From NCBI GenBank assembly GCA_965222315.1, contig OZ244951.1, forward strand, positions 3,224,001-3,288,000: 64,000 nucleotides of DNA. The letters run 5' to 3'. The translations under genes and the position numbers were made by a program. Source of the DNA: JACKII01 sp965222315. GTDB taxonomy: Bacteria > Pseudomonadota > Alphaproteobacteria > Bin95. Positions 17,053-26,468 of the stretch are shown piece by piece (position 1 is the first letter of the stretch; each line of letters opens with the position of its first letter). The notes beneath the pieces were generated by a model. It searched no databases. It saw only the letters and a list, made by a program, of their open reading frames with translations, and was not told the DNA's origin.

Positions 17053-18913
17053 CAAGGGCCCACAAGACCTGCGAGTGATCGGACCGCCCGGCTGCATGTT
17101 GACCGGCCAGACGGAGGGCAAATGCCATATCGACGAGGCCGGATTGCGCCAGCGGACCCGCCGGGGCCATCGTTTCCGACAATTGCGCTTCGAAACCATG
17201 ACGCAACCAATGGGCCAGGGGCATCGAGAATCCCTGTTTCTTCCGGTAGAGAATGCCGTCGGGCAATAACGGCTCCAACGCTTTCTTCAGCAGCCACTTG
17301 CCCTCGAAACCACTGATCTTCAGCGCCGGCGGCAACGACACCGCCCATTGCACCAACGCCGGGTCCAGCATCGGCGCGCGGACCTCCAAAGAATTGGCCA
17401 TCGAGGTTCGGTCGACCTTTACCAGCATCCGCCCGGCGAGCCATGTCTTCATGTCGACATACTGGGCCGCCGCCAGCGGGTCGCGGGTCCCGGCATTATC
17501 CATGTGCTGGCGGACGATATTGACCGGGTCATAGTCTCCCAATGCCGCTTTCAGGTCGGGATGGAGCAAGCGGTTCCGCAACCCATCCGGCAGGGCCGCG
17601 ATCGAGCGGAAATAACCGGCGGCCCGGTCCGATGCCAGTGCTTCGAAACTCGCTTTCGCGCGCAGAGGCCGCGGCGCCCAATCAACCTTGGGATACCAGC
17701 GGGCCAGCGGACCGAAAACCGCACGCCGGATGCCGGCTGGCATATGCTGCTTGACCGCTTCCTCCCGCTGAAAAAATGGGTAGCGCCGGTATCCGGCAAA
17801 CACCTCGTCGCCGCCATCGCCGGAGAGGGCGACGGTCACCCGCTTCCTGACGGCCCGTGAAACCATGTAGGTGGGCACGGCAGACGAGTCGGCAAAGGGC
17901 TCGCCGAACGCGACGGCAAGGCAGCTTGTGAGCGAGACCGCATCGGCCTCCACCTCCTCCCGAACATGATCGGTGCCGTAGCGTGCCGCGACGGTTGCCG
18001 CATAGCCGCTCTCATCGAAAGCCGGGTCAGCGAAACCCATGGCGCAAGTGCGGACTGGCGGACCGCCTGCCGCCGCGAGCATGGCGACGACCGCACTGCT
18101 GTCGACGCCGCCGGAAAGAAACGCGCCCAGCGGCACGTCGGCCTCCGCCCGCGCCAAGACCGCCCGCGAGAGCCGCGCCGCCAGTTCCTCCCCTGCCGCC
18201 TTGGCCGCAACGTCCGATGCCTGATGGGTTGAGAGCCGCCAGAAGGGCGTCGGCTCCGGCAGGCTGCACGCTCCCCGCTGCACGGACAGGGTACAGGCAG
18301 GCGGCAGTTTGTGAATGCCGCTGTAGATCGTCTTCGGATCGGGCACATAGCCGAAGGCGAAATAGTCGGAAACAGCCTCCGGATTCCGGTCCGGCACCCC
18401 GTCCAGGCCCGCGAGCAGGGCCGTCAGTTCGGATGCGAACACAAGCCAGCCATCATCGGTCCTTGTGTAGTAAAGCGGCTTTTCACCCAAAGGATCGCGG
18501 GCAAGCGTCAACCGCTGTCCTGCCTTGTCCCAATGGGCGAAGGCGAACATGCCGGTGAGGCGGTCCAACGCGCCCGCCCCCCATTTTTGCCAAGCCTGGA
18601 GGATTACTTCCGTATCGGAGCGGGTCCGGAAACCAAAACCGCGGACCATCAATTCCCGGCGCAATTGCTGGTGATTATAGATTTCGCCATTAAAGACGAT
18701 GATTGAGCGGCCGGCCGGGTCCGCCATGGGCTGCTCTCCGCCGGAGAGGTCAACGACCGCCAGACGGCGATGCCCGAGGCCAAGACCGGGTTCGGCGTGG
18801 AAGCCCTCCCCATCCGGCCCGCGGTGCACCATTGCGGCACACATCCGCTGCACCCGCCCCGCCGGAAACGGCCGGTCTGCCGTCAAATCGAACATTCCGG
18901 CTATGCCGCACAT
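16955..18913 (-). CDS. XrtA-system amidotransferase (asparagine synthase family)
   Basis: 652 residues. An N-terminal glutaminase domain starts Met-Cys2-Gly-Ile-Ala-Gly, with the nucleophile Cys2 right after the start. The ATP-pyrophosphatase domain carries Ser-Gly-Gly-Val-Asp-Ser-Ser (about 266-272) and Leu-Ser-Gly-Asp-Gly-Gly-Asp-Glu. The length and position fit the exosortase A-associated amidotransferase 1 family rather than housekeeping AsnB. The reaction is probably glutamine-dependent amidation of a carboxyl group, perhaps on a uronic acid in the polysaccharide. It is the last gene of the nine-gene minus-strand XrtA cluster, 39 bases after xrtA. The substrate is inferred. Confidence 0.88.
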   Translation of the reverse strand: MCGIAGMFDLTADRPFPAGRVQRMCAAMVHRGPDGEGFHAEPGLGLGHRRLAVVDLSGGEQPMADPAGRSIIVFNGEIYNHQQLRRELMVRGFGFRTRSDTEVILQAWQKWGAGALDRLTGMFAFAHWDKAGQRLTLARDPLGEKPLYYTRTDDGWLVFASELTALLAGLDGVPDRNPEAVSDYFAFGYVPDPKTIYSGIHKLPPACTLSVQRGACSLPEPTPFWRLSTHQASDVAAKAAGEELAARLSRAVLARAEADVPLGAFLSGGVDSSAVVAMLAAAGGPPVRTCAMGFADPAFDESGYAATVAARYGTDHVREEVEADAVSLTSCLAVAFGEPFADSSAVPTYMVSRAVRKRVTVALSGDGGDEVFAGYRRYPFFQREEAVKQHMPAGIRRAVFGPLARWYPKVDWAPRPLRAKASFEALASDRAAGYFRSIAALPDGLRNRLLHPDLKAALGDYDPVNIVRQHMDNAGTRDPLAAAQYVDMKTWLAGRMLVKVDRTSMANSLEVRAPMLDPALVQWAVSLPPALKISGFEGKWLLKKALEPLLPDGILYRKKQGFSMPLAHWLRHGFEAQLSETMAPAGPLAQSGLVDMAFALRLAGQHAAGRSDHSQVLWALVMFGAHLSLPKHQAALASPSPAGVSGRLPAAA

Positions 18914-18952
18914 ATCTCTGTCTCCCCCATGTTGTCTTGCACGCTGCCGGTA

Positions 18953-20515
18953 CTAGCTATCCGGCTGTGTGTCGCCGGATCGCGCCAACCCGGCCAGGTA
19001 ATCGCCCAGCCCCGGCAGCGCCCCGACAAATCCCGCGATCGGCTCCAATTCGCCGCCTGCTTCATCCGCTAGCTCAGACGCCACGGCAATCACCGCCGCC
19101 TCTCTTCCACCCCCGGTCAGCGCGGCGATGGTTTGCCGGACCTTCGCTTCAATCGGGTCGGCGGTAAAAACGCCGCCGACCCAGTACCAATAGACGATCA
19201 ACAAGCGGCGGCCCTCACTGCTGTTGGCGAGACGCTGGGACCGGACAGGCATCATCTGTCCATCGATCGCCAGACTGCGCATGCTGGAGGCAACGCGGGT
19301 CCAACGGTCAGGGTCCGCCAGTTGATTGCCGTGCTGGATGATTTCCGCCCCCTGCGTCTGCTTGGGATAGAAGGCGATGTGCAAGCGCACGCCGGTCAAA
19401 ACGTCCGCGTAGTGCTGGTGTACCTCCGAGCCGGTGCCGCTAAAGATTGGCCGCCAAGTAAGAGCAGAGCCGTCGGCCATATGCCAGGGCGCGGCCGGCC
19501 GCGGCGGCGCGCTATGGGAAGGCGCTTCCCACGCGCCGCCGGACAGAATGGCCTGGGCGAAGGCCGGTCCAACCAACAGAGCGCCAGCGAGCACCGGGAC
19601 ATAGGCAAACTGGAACTTTGCGGAGTCAGGCCCTCTGTCGCCCGTTTCCCGGTCAGTCCCGGCTTGAGCGGCCGGCGGGTCGGCAAACAGCGAGCCGCAA
19701 TAGAGCGACAGAAGCATGACGGCTGCAAAGAATCCCCAGCCGTAGACGATATGATCGACGCCCGCCGCATACTCATTGTCGGTCCAGTAGGCGACCAGGA
19801 TGATCCCGAACCCACGCACGCCATTGGCGGCAATCGGGATGACGGCACTCAGCGCCATGAAGGCAGCGGCCTTCCACCATGTGTGGAAGTTCAGATACGC
19901 AAACAGGGAGGCAACGACGATATTAGCGATGAGAAACCGCACCCCCGCACACGCTTCGGCGACCTCGAACAGGCTGCCGGGTATCTGAATGAGAATGCCG
20001 TCCTGCAATGTAGGGATGCCGGTGGCATTCAACGCCAGCACGACCAGCCAGGCCGTTACGTCCTGCAACACGGGAACCAATTGGTCGCCCGCAGGCACCA
20101 GAAACCCCAGAAAAACCAGCGGGAACCAGAGCGCCTTGGCAATGGCCCGCCCAAAGACCGCGGGAACCAGCAGGATAAGCGTAGCGACAAGCCCGACATG
20201 CTGGAGCAGCAACACCCCGCTGGCTTCCCCCACGACCCAAAGACCACCTGCACCGGCAATGAGGGGCAGCGCCAACGGCTCCGCCCGAACTTCCATGTGC
20301 CGCAATTCGTGCCGCTTGCGCCAGGCCAGAAAGACAGCCGCCGGCAGCACGAAAAAGCAATGCGTGAAGGTCGGCGACGACTGCCAAATACCGGTCAGAG
20401 ATACCGCCGTGTCCCAATAAGCCGCCAATGCCAGCACGACGCCGGCGCAGAAGGTCAACGCTGGCAGCAGCAGACGGGAAGGCGCGGCGAGTGGCGGGAG
20501 AGCCGCGCCGGTCAT
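18953..20515 (-). CDS. xrtA: exosortase A with fused EpsI domain
   Basis: 520 residues. Residues 1-290 are the multi-pass exosortase core with the three catalytic residues in conserved context: Cys in Ala-Cys-Ala-Gly-Val-Arg-Phe, Arg in Asn-Gly-Val-Arg-Gly-Phe, and His in Val-Asp-His-Ile-Val-Tyr-Gly-Trp. Residues about 310-510 are a periplasmic EpsI-type domain, the usual arrangement for exosortase A. The family cleaves PEP-CTERM sorting signals and is tied to exopolysaccharide production. The start overlaps the stop of the upstream glycosyltransferase gene in ATGA. The flanking chain-length, tyrosine-kinase, deacetylase and FemAB genes confirm an XrtA/EPS locus. No PEP-CTERM substrate is found in this window. 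Confidence 0.92.
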   Translation of the reverse strand: MTGAALPPLAAPSRLLLPALTFCAGVVLALAAYWDTAVSLTGIWQSSPTFTHCFFVLPAAVFLAWRKRHELRHMEVRAEPLALPLIAGAGGLWVVGEASGVLLLQHVGLVATLILLVPAVFGRAIAKALWFPLVFLGFLVPAGDQLVPVLQDVTAWLVVLALNATGIPTLQDGILIQIPGSLFEVAEACAGVRFLIANIVVASLFAYLNFHTWWKAAAFMALSAVIPIAANGVRGFGIILVAYWTDNEYAAGVDHIVYGWGFFAAVMLLSLYCGSLFADPPAAQAGTDRETGDRGPDSAKFQFAYVPVLAGALLVGPAFAQAILSGGAWEAPSHSAPPRPAAPWHMADGSALTWRPIFSGTGSEVHQHYADVLTGVRLHIAFYPKQTQGAEIIQHGNQLADPDRWTRVASSMRSLAIDGQMMPVRSQRLANSSEGRRLLIVYWYWVGGVFTADPIEAKVRQTIAALTGGGREAAVIAVASELADEAGGELEPIAGFVGALPGLGDYLAGLARSGDTQPDS

Positions 20516-21783
20516 GCAATGCCGGTCCGAGCGGGCTGCGGTACCGGCGCATCCGCCTGGATGTGCGCCAGCACATGATCGAGCCCTGCCATTTGATCGG
20601 GCCAGGAATAGGTCTGCTCGACCGCCGTCCGGGCATACTGGCCGACCTGCGCCGCCAACTCTCGGTTGCTGAGAAGGGAGACGGCCGCCGCCGCAAATCC
20701 TTCCGCATCTGCCCCGATCAACAGGTCGCGGCCAGGTTGCGCATCGATCCCCTGAAAAGCCTTGGCCGTTGCCACGACCGGCTTCGCCATGGCCATGGCT
20801 TCCAGCACCTTGTTCTGAAGGCCGCGGGCTATCCGGAGCGGGGCGACGCTGACATCGGCATAGCGCACATAACCGCGGACATCGTTGACGCGGCCTGTAA
20901 CCGTGATGGCGGGATCGGCGGCCAGCGCCTTAACGGCGGGCGCCGGGTTCGAACCGCAAATGATGAACCGGGCGGCGGGATGCGTCCGCTGGACCAAGGG
21001 CAGGATATCCCTGGCGAACCAGCAGACTGCGTCGATGTTGGCCCAATAATCCATCGCGCCCGTGAAGATCATGATCTTCTGATCGGGGTCACTGGCATAG
21101 GGGTTCGGAACCGCTGCCTGTTGCGTGAACGCACCCAAATCGACGCCATTGCCGACTGCAAAGATCTTAGTGCCGTCTAGGCCCGAGCGCTGGCGGAGCA
21201 AGGCGGCTTCGGCTTCGGTAACCAGCAGGGTTGCGTCCGCGCTTTGGGACAGGCGGGCCTCCGCCGCAGCCAGCAGGCGGGCCTCCCGCCGGTAGACCCA
21301 GTCCATCGGGAAGCGGGCATTGTGGGCGTATTCTTCCCATTTTGCGCTGTCGACATCCACGAAATCGAACACGCGCTTCATGCTGGGCGCGTGCGCCATA
21401 ACGCTACCGGAAAGCAGATAAGGCGCAACCTGCGATGAGAACGCAAAGCCGACTTCCGGTTTGATCTTCTCGCACACGCTATCGACCCAGGATTGCATGC
21501 CGGCATGGCGGTAGTAGGGGAAACTCAACGGCTCTCCCGAGAAAAACCCGCTGGCCGACCGCCGCCGGGCGGCGCTTGGGTTCAAAACCTCGAAGTGGGC
21601 CGATTCACACAATACCTCCAGAATAGGGGCGTGCCTCAAATCCTCCGGCGCATCGATAAAGGCACCGAGATGAATGCGGAACCGCTTGGCCAGGTGCCGG
21701 AGCAGGTTCCAAGACCGGATTTTGTCGCCTTTATCCGGCGGGAACGGAATGCGATGGGCGAGGAACAGCAGGTCTTGCATCAC
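20512..21783 (-). CDS. XrtA/PEP-CTERM system glycosyltransferase
   Basis: 423 residues. The N-terminus contains Arg-Ile-Pro-Phe-Pro-Pro-Asp-Lys-Gly-Asp-Lys-Ile-Arg, diagnostic of the exosortase-associated sugar transferase family (TIGR03087 type). The C-terminal GT4 domain shows Ala-Pro-Leu-Arg-Ile-Ala-Arg-Gly-Leu-Gln-Asn-Lys-Val-Leu-Glu-Ala-Met-Ala-Met and Gly-Asn-Gly-Val-Asp. It is cytoplasmic or membrane-associated, adding a sugar to the lipid-linked repeat unit. It overlaps xrtA by 4 bases and follows the FemAB gene after 2 bases, so the three are translationally coupled. Confidence 0.9.
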   Translation of the reverse strand: MMQDLLFLAHRIPFPPDKGDKIRSWNLLRHLAKRFRIHLGAFIDAPEDLRHAPILEVLCESAHFEVLNPSAARRRSASGFFSGEPLSFPYYRHAGMQSWVDSVCEKIKPEVGFAFSSQVAPYLLSGSVMAHAPSMKRVFDFVDVDSAKWEEYAHNARFPMDWVYRREARLLAAAEARLSQSADATLLVTEAEAALLRQRSGLDGTKIFAVGNGVDLGAFTQQAAVPNPYASDPDQKIMIFTGAMDYWANIDAVCWFARDILPLVQRTHPAARFIICGSNPAPAVKALAADPAITVTGRVNDVRGYVRYADVSVAPLRIARGLQNKVLEAMAMAKPVVATAKAFQGIDAQPGRDLLIGADAEGFAAAAVSLLSNRELAAQVGQYARTAVEQTYSWPDQMAGLDHVLAHIQADAPVPQPARTGIA

Positions 21784-21785
21784 GC

Positions 21786-22898
21786 CTACCCCAATTGCCG
21801 GGCGAACCAGGGGCCGGCCCGGTTGGCGATGGCAAGCGGCAACCGCTGCCAGGCCGCAACGAACAGCCGGTATTTCGGGTTCAGCGGGTTGATGTCCGGC
21901 ACGTCGCGCGCCTTCACTAAGTGATACTGGTATTCCAGCGGTTCCGGCTCAAAGCCCCAGAAGGTCTTATAGTCGAAGGCGCCGGTGCCGTATTTGGAGC
22001 GCCCAAAATCGAACACGCCAGCCCCGCGCTCCATTGCGCGCAGCATTTGCGACCAATAGAGAAAGTCAAAGGCATGGGAGGGCCGCGCCGCCGCCGTGCC
22101 GCCACCATAGTATGGCATGACCCGGTCCTTGAAATAGAAGCTGACCAGACCCGCAACCGGCCCTTGCTGCCCGTGAACGACCGATATCTCGCAGTCCTGG
22201 CCGAACACGGTGCAAATCTCGGCAAGGAACTTCTTCGAAAACACCGGCGTTCCGAGGTTACGGATACTCTCGGCATAGATGCGGTAGAAGCTGTCGATGT
22301 CGCCGGAGCGATCGACGCGCAAGCCGTTCTTTAGGCTTTTCCGGACATCGGCCCGCTTCTTGCGGGGGATCGCCTTCAGATTTTCCGCCTCCGACGCCGC
22401 CAGCGGCCGCCGGAACCCGGCATAGACGTCGGATTTGACATCCCAGTCCGGCAGGACCGCCCGTTCCGAGCGCAGTTCGATGTAGCCGGTGTTCAACTGC
22501 TCGCCCAAGGCGATCGCAGCCTGCGCCAATTGCTGGACCGCCGCCGGTTCGCTCGCCGCGATGCCGCCGCCGATGCTGAAGGCGTTTGATATCAGCCCGC
22601 TGCCAAGCAGGGGCGAGCGCACATGAACCAGCGGCAGCACGCCGATCACGCGGCCATCCTGCACCGCGGCAAGATAGTAGGTGCGATGCCCGTAGACCCG
22701 TTCGATGACACGTTGCCAGCCGGACAGGTGGAAGAAGGTCGCCGATGGCTCCCGCAGCACGAACGCATCCCAGACGGCAGCGCCGATCGTTTCGAGCCCC
22801 GCTATCCGGATTTCAGAGGCCGCCTCCCGGTCATTGGCCGCTGCCGCGGTCCCAACCCATTGCCCCATGCGCAAAACTGGCTTCGATACCACCGGCAA
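21786..22898 (-). CDS. XrtA/PEP-CTERM-associated FemAB family protein
   Basis: 370 residues with tandem GNAT folds. The conserved C-terminal segment Phe-Asp-Phe-Gly-Arg-Ser-Lys-Tyr-Gly-Thr-Gly-Ala-Phe-Asp-Tyr-Lys and the following Trp-Gly-Phe-Glu-Pro match the exosortase-associated FemAB family (TIGR03019 type). FemAB relatives add amino acids or acyl groups to peptidoglycan or glycans. Its genomic place between the deacetylase and the glycosyltransferase fits modification of the repeat unit. It is predicted cytoplasmic, with no signal peptide. Confidence 0.9.
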   Translation of the reverse strand: MPVVSKPVLRMGQWVGTAAAANDREAASEIRIAGLETIGAAVWDAFVLREPSATFFHLSGWQRVIERVYGHRTYYLAAVQDGRVIGVLPLVHVRSPLLGSGLISNAFSIGGGIAASEPAAVQQLAQAAIALGEQLNTGYIELRSERAVLPDWDVKSDVYAGFRRPLAASEAENLKAIPRKKRADVRKSLKNGLRVDRSGDIDSFYRIYAESIRNLGTPVFSKKFLAEICTVFGQDCEISVVHGQQGPVAGLVSFYFKDRVMPYYGGGTAAARPSHAFDFLYWSQMLRAMERGAGVFDFGRSKYGTGAFDYKTFWGFEPEPLEYQYHLVKARDVPDINPLNPKYRLFVAAWQRLPLAIANRAGPWFARQLG

Positions 22899-22931
22899 GC
22901 TCTCCCTCGGATCGATTTCCTGAGAGGCAAC

Positions 22932-23849
22932 TTACCTGGCGGCGGTGAACATCGGATAAACGCGGTCGATCCGATCCCAGCGAAAGTCCTGCAGCAGCGA
23001 TTGCAGCTTGCCGAAAGTCCGGGAGAGGTTGGTGTAGTGGCGGAAATGCGAACGCCAGGGCAGGCCGCGGACCCGCGGCTGGCCGGGGTCGATTTCCCAG
23101 GGATGGAAGTAAAACACCGCCGGTTGCCGCTCCGCCCGATGATAGCGGCGGAGGAGCGGCCTAGTGAAGAAGCGGTAGGGCAGAATACGGAAGAACCCGC
23201 CGCCGGCGCAACTCAACCGCTTCAATCCGGTCTCCACCGTCGCGACCGGTAATTCAGCGACACCGGCATTTTCCCGGTAGGGGAAGCGAGGCGCGGACGG
23301 CCGTCCATAATGGTCGTGCGCAATGGGGTGGGAACTGGAACTGTACCGGTAGCCGGCTTCGGCTAGGCAATCGTACGCCCAGGAGGCTTCCAGGTCGCCA
23401 ATGGAGAAGCTCGGTGCGCGGTAGCCCCGCACGGCGGCACCACTCACATCCTCCAGTACGAGGCGGCTGTCCCGCAGGTCCACCAGGAAGCGGGCCGGGT
23501 CCAACTCGCTGACCTTGTCGTGCCAATAACCGTGGCTGGCGACTTCATGCCCTTCCGCGACGATCCGGCGGACCAGGGCTGGATAATCCTTCGCGACACA
23601 GCCGAGCACAAAGAAAGTGGCCACAACGCCCGCTTCTGCGAACAGGTCGAGCACCCGGCCCGTGCTCTCCGCCACCCGGCTTTCCTGGCTGGGCCAGTCG
23701 CAGCGGGGGATAGCGCGGGAGAGCGCCCAGACGTGGTAGTAGTCCTCCACATCCACGGACAGGGCGTTTGTGACCTCCGCTGGCTCGGTCTCTGGAAATT
23801 CAAGCTGGTGCGGCATCGGGCCGGCCTCTCTGCGAGTCGCTTTCGACAA
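22932..23849 (-). CDS. XrtA-system polysaccharide deacetylase
   Basis: 305 residues. The NodB-type motif 1 reads Leu-Ser-Val-Asp-Val-Glu-Asp-Tyr-Tyr, where the second Asp is the catalytic base. Motif 2 reads Ser-His-Gly-Tyr-Trp-His with the metal-binding histidines, and Arg-Gly-Tyr-Arg-Ala-Pro-Ser-Phe-Ser is motif 3. A C-terminal DUF3473-like part contains Phe-Tyr-Phe-His-Pro-Trp-Glu. This is the typical deacetylase of exosortase A loci, expected to remove N-acetyl groups from the sugar chain or its precursor. It shows no clear signal peptide. It sits between the FemAB gene and the outer-membrane protein gene on the same strand. Confidence 0.92.
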   Translation of the reverse strand: MSKATRREAGPMPHQLEFPETEPAEVTNALSVDVEDYYHVWALSRAIPRCDWPSQESRVAESTGRVLDLFAEAGVVATFFVLGCVAKDYPALVRRIVAEGHEVASHGYWHDKVSELDPARFLVDLRDSRLVLEDVSGAAVRGYRAPSFSIGDLEASWAYDCLAEAGYRYSSSSHPIAHDHYGRPSAPRFPYRENAGVAELPVATVETGLKRLSCAGGGFFRILPYRFFTRPLLRRYHRAERQPAVFYFHPWEIDPGQPRVRGLPWRSHFRHYTNLSRTFGKLQSLLQDFRWDRIDRVYPMFTAAR

Positions 23850-23958
23850 GCCGCCACCTTCGCAAATACCCGTAAATATCCCGTTGCTGCAGAAACAGTT
23901 TCAGCCCGCTAACATCCAATCAGGTGAAGAACGGGGCGCAAACGGCCCGGCACGTTCC

Positions 23959-25422
23959 TTAAAACGTTAGCCTGCCGCCGATCGTAATGGCGTTTTCCGT
24001 GTATTCCTGCTGAGGCGCAGGCGATGTACGGTTGGTTCGGGAATAGAAGCCGAACACCGAGCTGTTCTGGCCAAGCTGGTAATTAAAGCCCGCCCTGCCA
24101 CCGAAGGTCTGGGTTTCCGCCCTGTTGCGATCATCGACATACCGGTAGGCGAGTGAGAAATCCACACTCAGCGAGCGGGAAAGCTGCCGAGTCCAGCCAA
24201 GCCTGTTTACCCAGACGATATCATCGCCAGTATCATAACTGCGGTTGGTGAACCGGGAGCCGAAGGTAATTCCGTTCCGGCCATAGGTGCCAACCAATCC
24301 CATGCCGAAACTTTGCTCGGTAGACAGGCCATCGTCGAGCTGGTTGTTGCTGACAAAGCCCGTCGGCAGGCCATTGTTGGAGGTAAGCCCACCCTGCAGT
24401 TGCGTAATCGTCAACCGCTGAAACTGTCCGCCAGAACGGACAAGCGCCGTTCCCACATCGTGCCGTGCGTCGGCGCGCAGAGTCAGATTGGGTGACACCG
24501 CATAGGACAAGGACCCATTTATCCCAAACTCGTCAAAGCGTTGCCCAATACGGATGTCAAACTGAGTCCGGGGGTTTGGCGTAGCGCTGACGCCAACATT
24601 CCAATAAAATCCGCTTAAGTCTCTGTTGGATGAAGGAGCATCGACCTCATTGTATCCAACCAAACCCAAAAGCGCATAGTTCCGGGATACTTGGTACCTG
24701 TTGTCGATTTCAGCGAAAACAAGCTCTACGTCGTCCTTAGAGTTGGTGGGCCTCGCCAAGTGCTCCCGATAATTGGTCCAGCCAGTCGCAAACCGCGGCT
24801 GCCATAGCGTAAACCGGCGGTCCGCAACTGCTCCAAACTGAACGCTATCCATCGATGCATCGTCAGTGTTGCCGCTGGCCCAAACTTCACGGTGTTCGTA
24901 ACTGAGCTGAGTATCAGCCCAAGTGCCGAGTTTTTCCTGATAAACCGGACTGATTGCAACGGTGGTTACACTATCCGTTGCATTGCGCCCGGCATTGGGG
25001 TTGGCGGAAACGGCCGAATTGGCGTCCCGCAATTCCTGGGTCGAACTCACCAAACCATCCAGAAACAGGCGGTCGGAAATCAATTCGCCGCGCCCGAGGG
25101 CAAAGATGCGCTGGTCGATGTCGGAATCGAACTTATTCGTTGCACCACGCAACCTGATCCGGGCGTCAGCGGCAAACAAGGTGCGGCCGCCCTGGCCGGT
25201 TCCCGCGAGCGTGTAAGTTGCGCCCGGCGTTATCCCCTCTTCCTTGCTGTTGTCTGGGTCCAGATCGACATTGTCGGAGAATGAAACGTCAGCAGCGATG
25301 CTCTGATTGATTTGCCAGTCTATCGCGTGACCGGGCTTGCCGTTGAAAACAGCAAGGATCAGTGCTGCGCCAAGTAGGCCCGCCTGTTTGGTCACCGTCA
25401 CGAAAGAAGGCACTTTGCTCAC
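23959..25422 (-). CDS. XrtA-associated outer-membrane beta-barrel protein
   Basis: 487 residues. An N-terminal signal-like hydrophobic segment (about 12-33) is followed by Ile-Asp-Trp-Gln-Ile-Asn-Gln-Ser-Ile. The rest is alternating amphipathic beta-strands and the chain ends in Phe, as outer-membrane barrels do (Ile-Gly-Gly-Arg-Leu-Thr-Phe). This is the TIGR03016-type protein found beside the tyrosine kinase in exosortase A loci. Its likely role is in polysaccharide passage or secretion across the outer membrane. Its ATG overlaps the stop of the kinase gene in ATGA (25419-25422). Confidence 0.87.
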   Translation of the reverse strand: MSKVPSFVTVTKQAGLLGAALILAVFNGKPGHAIDWQINQSIAADVSFSDNVDLDPDNSKEEGITPGATYTLAGTGQGGRTLFAADARIRLRGATNKFDSDIDQRIFALGRGELISDRLFLDGLVSSTQELRDANSAVSANPNAGRNATDSVTTVAISPVYQEKLGTWADTQLSYEHREVWASGNTDDASMDSVQFGAVADRRFTLWQPRFATGWTNYREHLARPTNSKDDVELVFAEIDNRYQVSRNYALLGLVGYNEVDAPSSNRDLSGFYWNVGVSATPNPRTQFDIRIGQRFDEFGINGSLSYAVSPNLTLRADARHDVGTALVRSGGQFQRLTITQLQGGLTSNNGLPTGFVSNNQLDDGLSTEQSFGMGLVGTYGRNGITFGSRFTNRSYDTGDDIVWVNRLGWTRQLSRSLSVDFSLAYRYVDDRNRAETQTFGGRAGFNYQLGQNSSVFGFYSRTNRTSPAPQQEYTENAITIGGRLTF

Positions 25423-26417
25423 CCGTTCTCACTCGCTGATACTACGTTGCCGGCTTGAGAAGACTGCTGCGGGTAGTAGCCATAGCTGCCTTCTCCGCCG
25501 GACGTCAAACGGTCACCCTCGTTGCATCGATTGAGTATCAGAGACACATTGTCGTGTGTAGTCAACAAATCGAGCGCATCTTCTACCGCAGATTGCGAAG
25601 TTCGCCCACATTCCACCACAAACAGGATGTGATCGGCGAAATTGGCCAAAAGCGGGGCTTCCCGGCCGCCGAGCAATGGTGGCGTGTCGATGATGACGAT
25701 CCGCTCGCTATAGCGGCTCGAGATATCCTGCATGAAGCGGCTCATCGCGTCGCTGCGAATCAGCATGCGATTCGATTCGCGGCTGCCCCCCGCGGGTAGC
25801 AGGGTCAAACGGCCATTTTCAGCGCGCCAAAGGTATGGAGCGAGGTTCGTACCGTCACCAGCCAGGTAGTTTGTCAGGCCCAGGCTGCCGTCGATGTTGA
25901 ACATCTTATGCAACGATGGCCGGACTATATCGCCGTCGACCAGCAACACGTCCGTACTGTCTTCCAATATCAGGGATAGCGCCAGGTTGACCGCAGTGAA
26001 GGTCTTGCCCTCTCCAGGCCAGCAGGACGTCACCATGACGACCGTGTCGGCCAGGTTCTCTCCGCCCTTGTTGCAAAGCCGGTAGGCATTCATCCGGTTC
26101 AGGAGCCGGTGCCGCATCACACGCATGTCGCGGGCAAGCCGTCGTCGAACGAAAGGGCGGCCGATGAACCCCTTCCGCTCCAGGTCCTTGAAATCGATAT
26201 TGAAAGGTGTGCTCGACGTCGCGCCGGTGTCGAACGGCGTTGCGGGCCGAAGTTGCAAGGGGGGATGGCTTTGGCGTTCCTTGCCACGGAGAATGCCCAG
26301 GACACGCGAAAGCAGGCCAGCCGCCGGGCGGCATAGGCCGGGCGTGCGCGCTGCCGGCTGAGCCGACTCCCCGCCACGCCGGCGCCGTCCAATTGCAATC
26401 GATGGAGAAGCGGTCAT
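25419..26417 (-). CDS. XrtA-associated tyrosine autokinase (BY-kinase)
   Basis: 332 residues. The Walker A motif reads Cys-Trp-Pro-Gly-Glu-Gly-Lys-Thr-Phe, Walker A' reads Leu-Leu-Val-Asp-Gly-Asp, and Walker B reads Ile-Ile-Asp-Thr-Pro-Pro. The C-terminus has a Tyr-containing tail (Gly-Ser-Tyr-Gly-Tyr-Tyr-Pro) for autophosphorylation. BY-kinases of this type pair with the chain-length protein encoded next upstream (26469-28049) to control polymer length and export. The disordered basic N-terminus (about 1-60) is normal for the family. It is encoded 51 bases downstream of that partner. Confidence 0.92.
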   Translation of the reverse strand: MTASPSIAIGRRRRGGESAQPAARTPGLCRPAAGLLSRVLGILRGKERQSHPPLQLRPATPFDTGATSSTPFNIDFKDLERKGFIGRPFVRRRLARDMRVMRHRLLNRMNAYRLCNKGGENLADTVVMVTSCWPGEGKTFTAVNLALSLILEDSTDVLLVDGDIVRPSLHKMFNIDGSLGLTNYLAGDGTNLAPYLWRAENGRLTLLPAGGSRESNRMLIRSDAMSRFMQDISSRYSERIVIIDTPPLLGGREAPLLANFADHILFVVECGRTSQSAVEDALDLLTTHDNVSLILNRCNEGDRLTSGGEGSYGYYPQQSSQAGNVVSASENG

Positions 26418-26468
26418 CGGAACCTCCGTCTGCTGTCCGCCGGGATCGGCTATGACGCGGAGGCAGTT

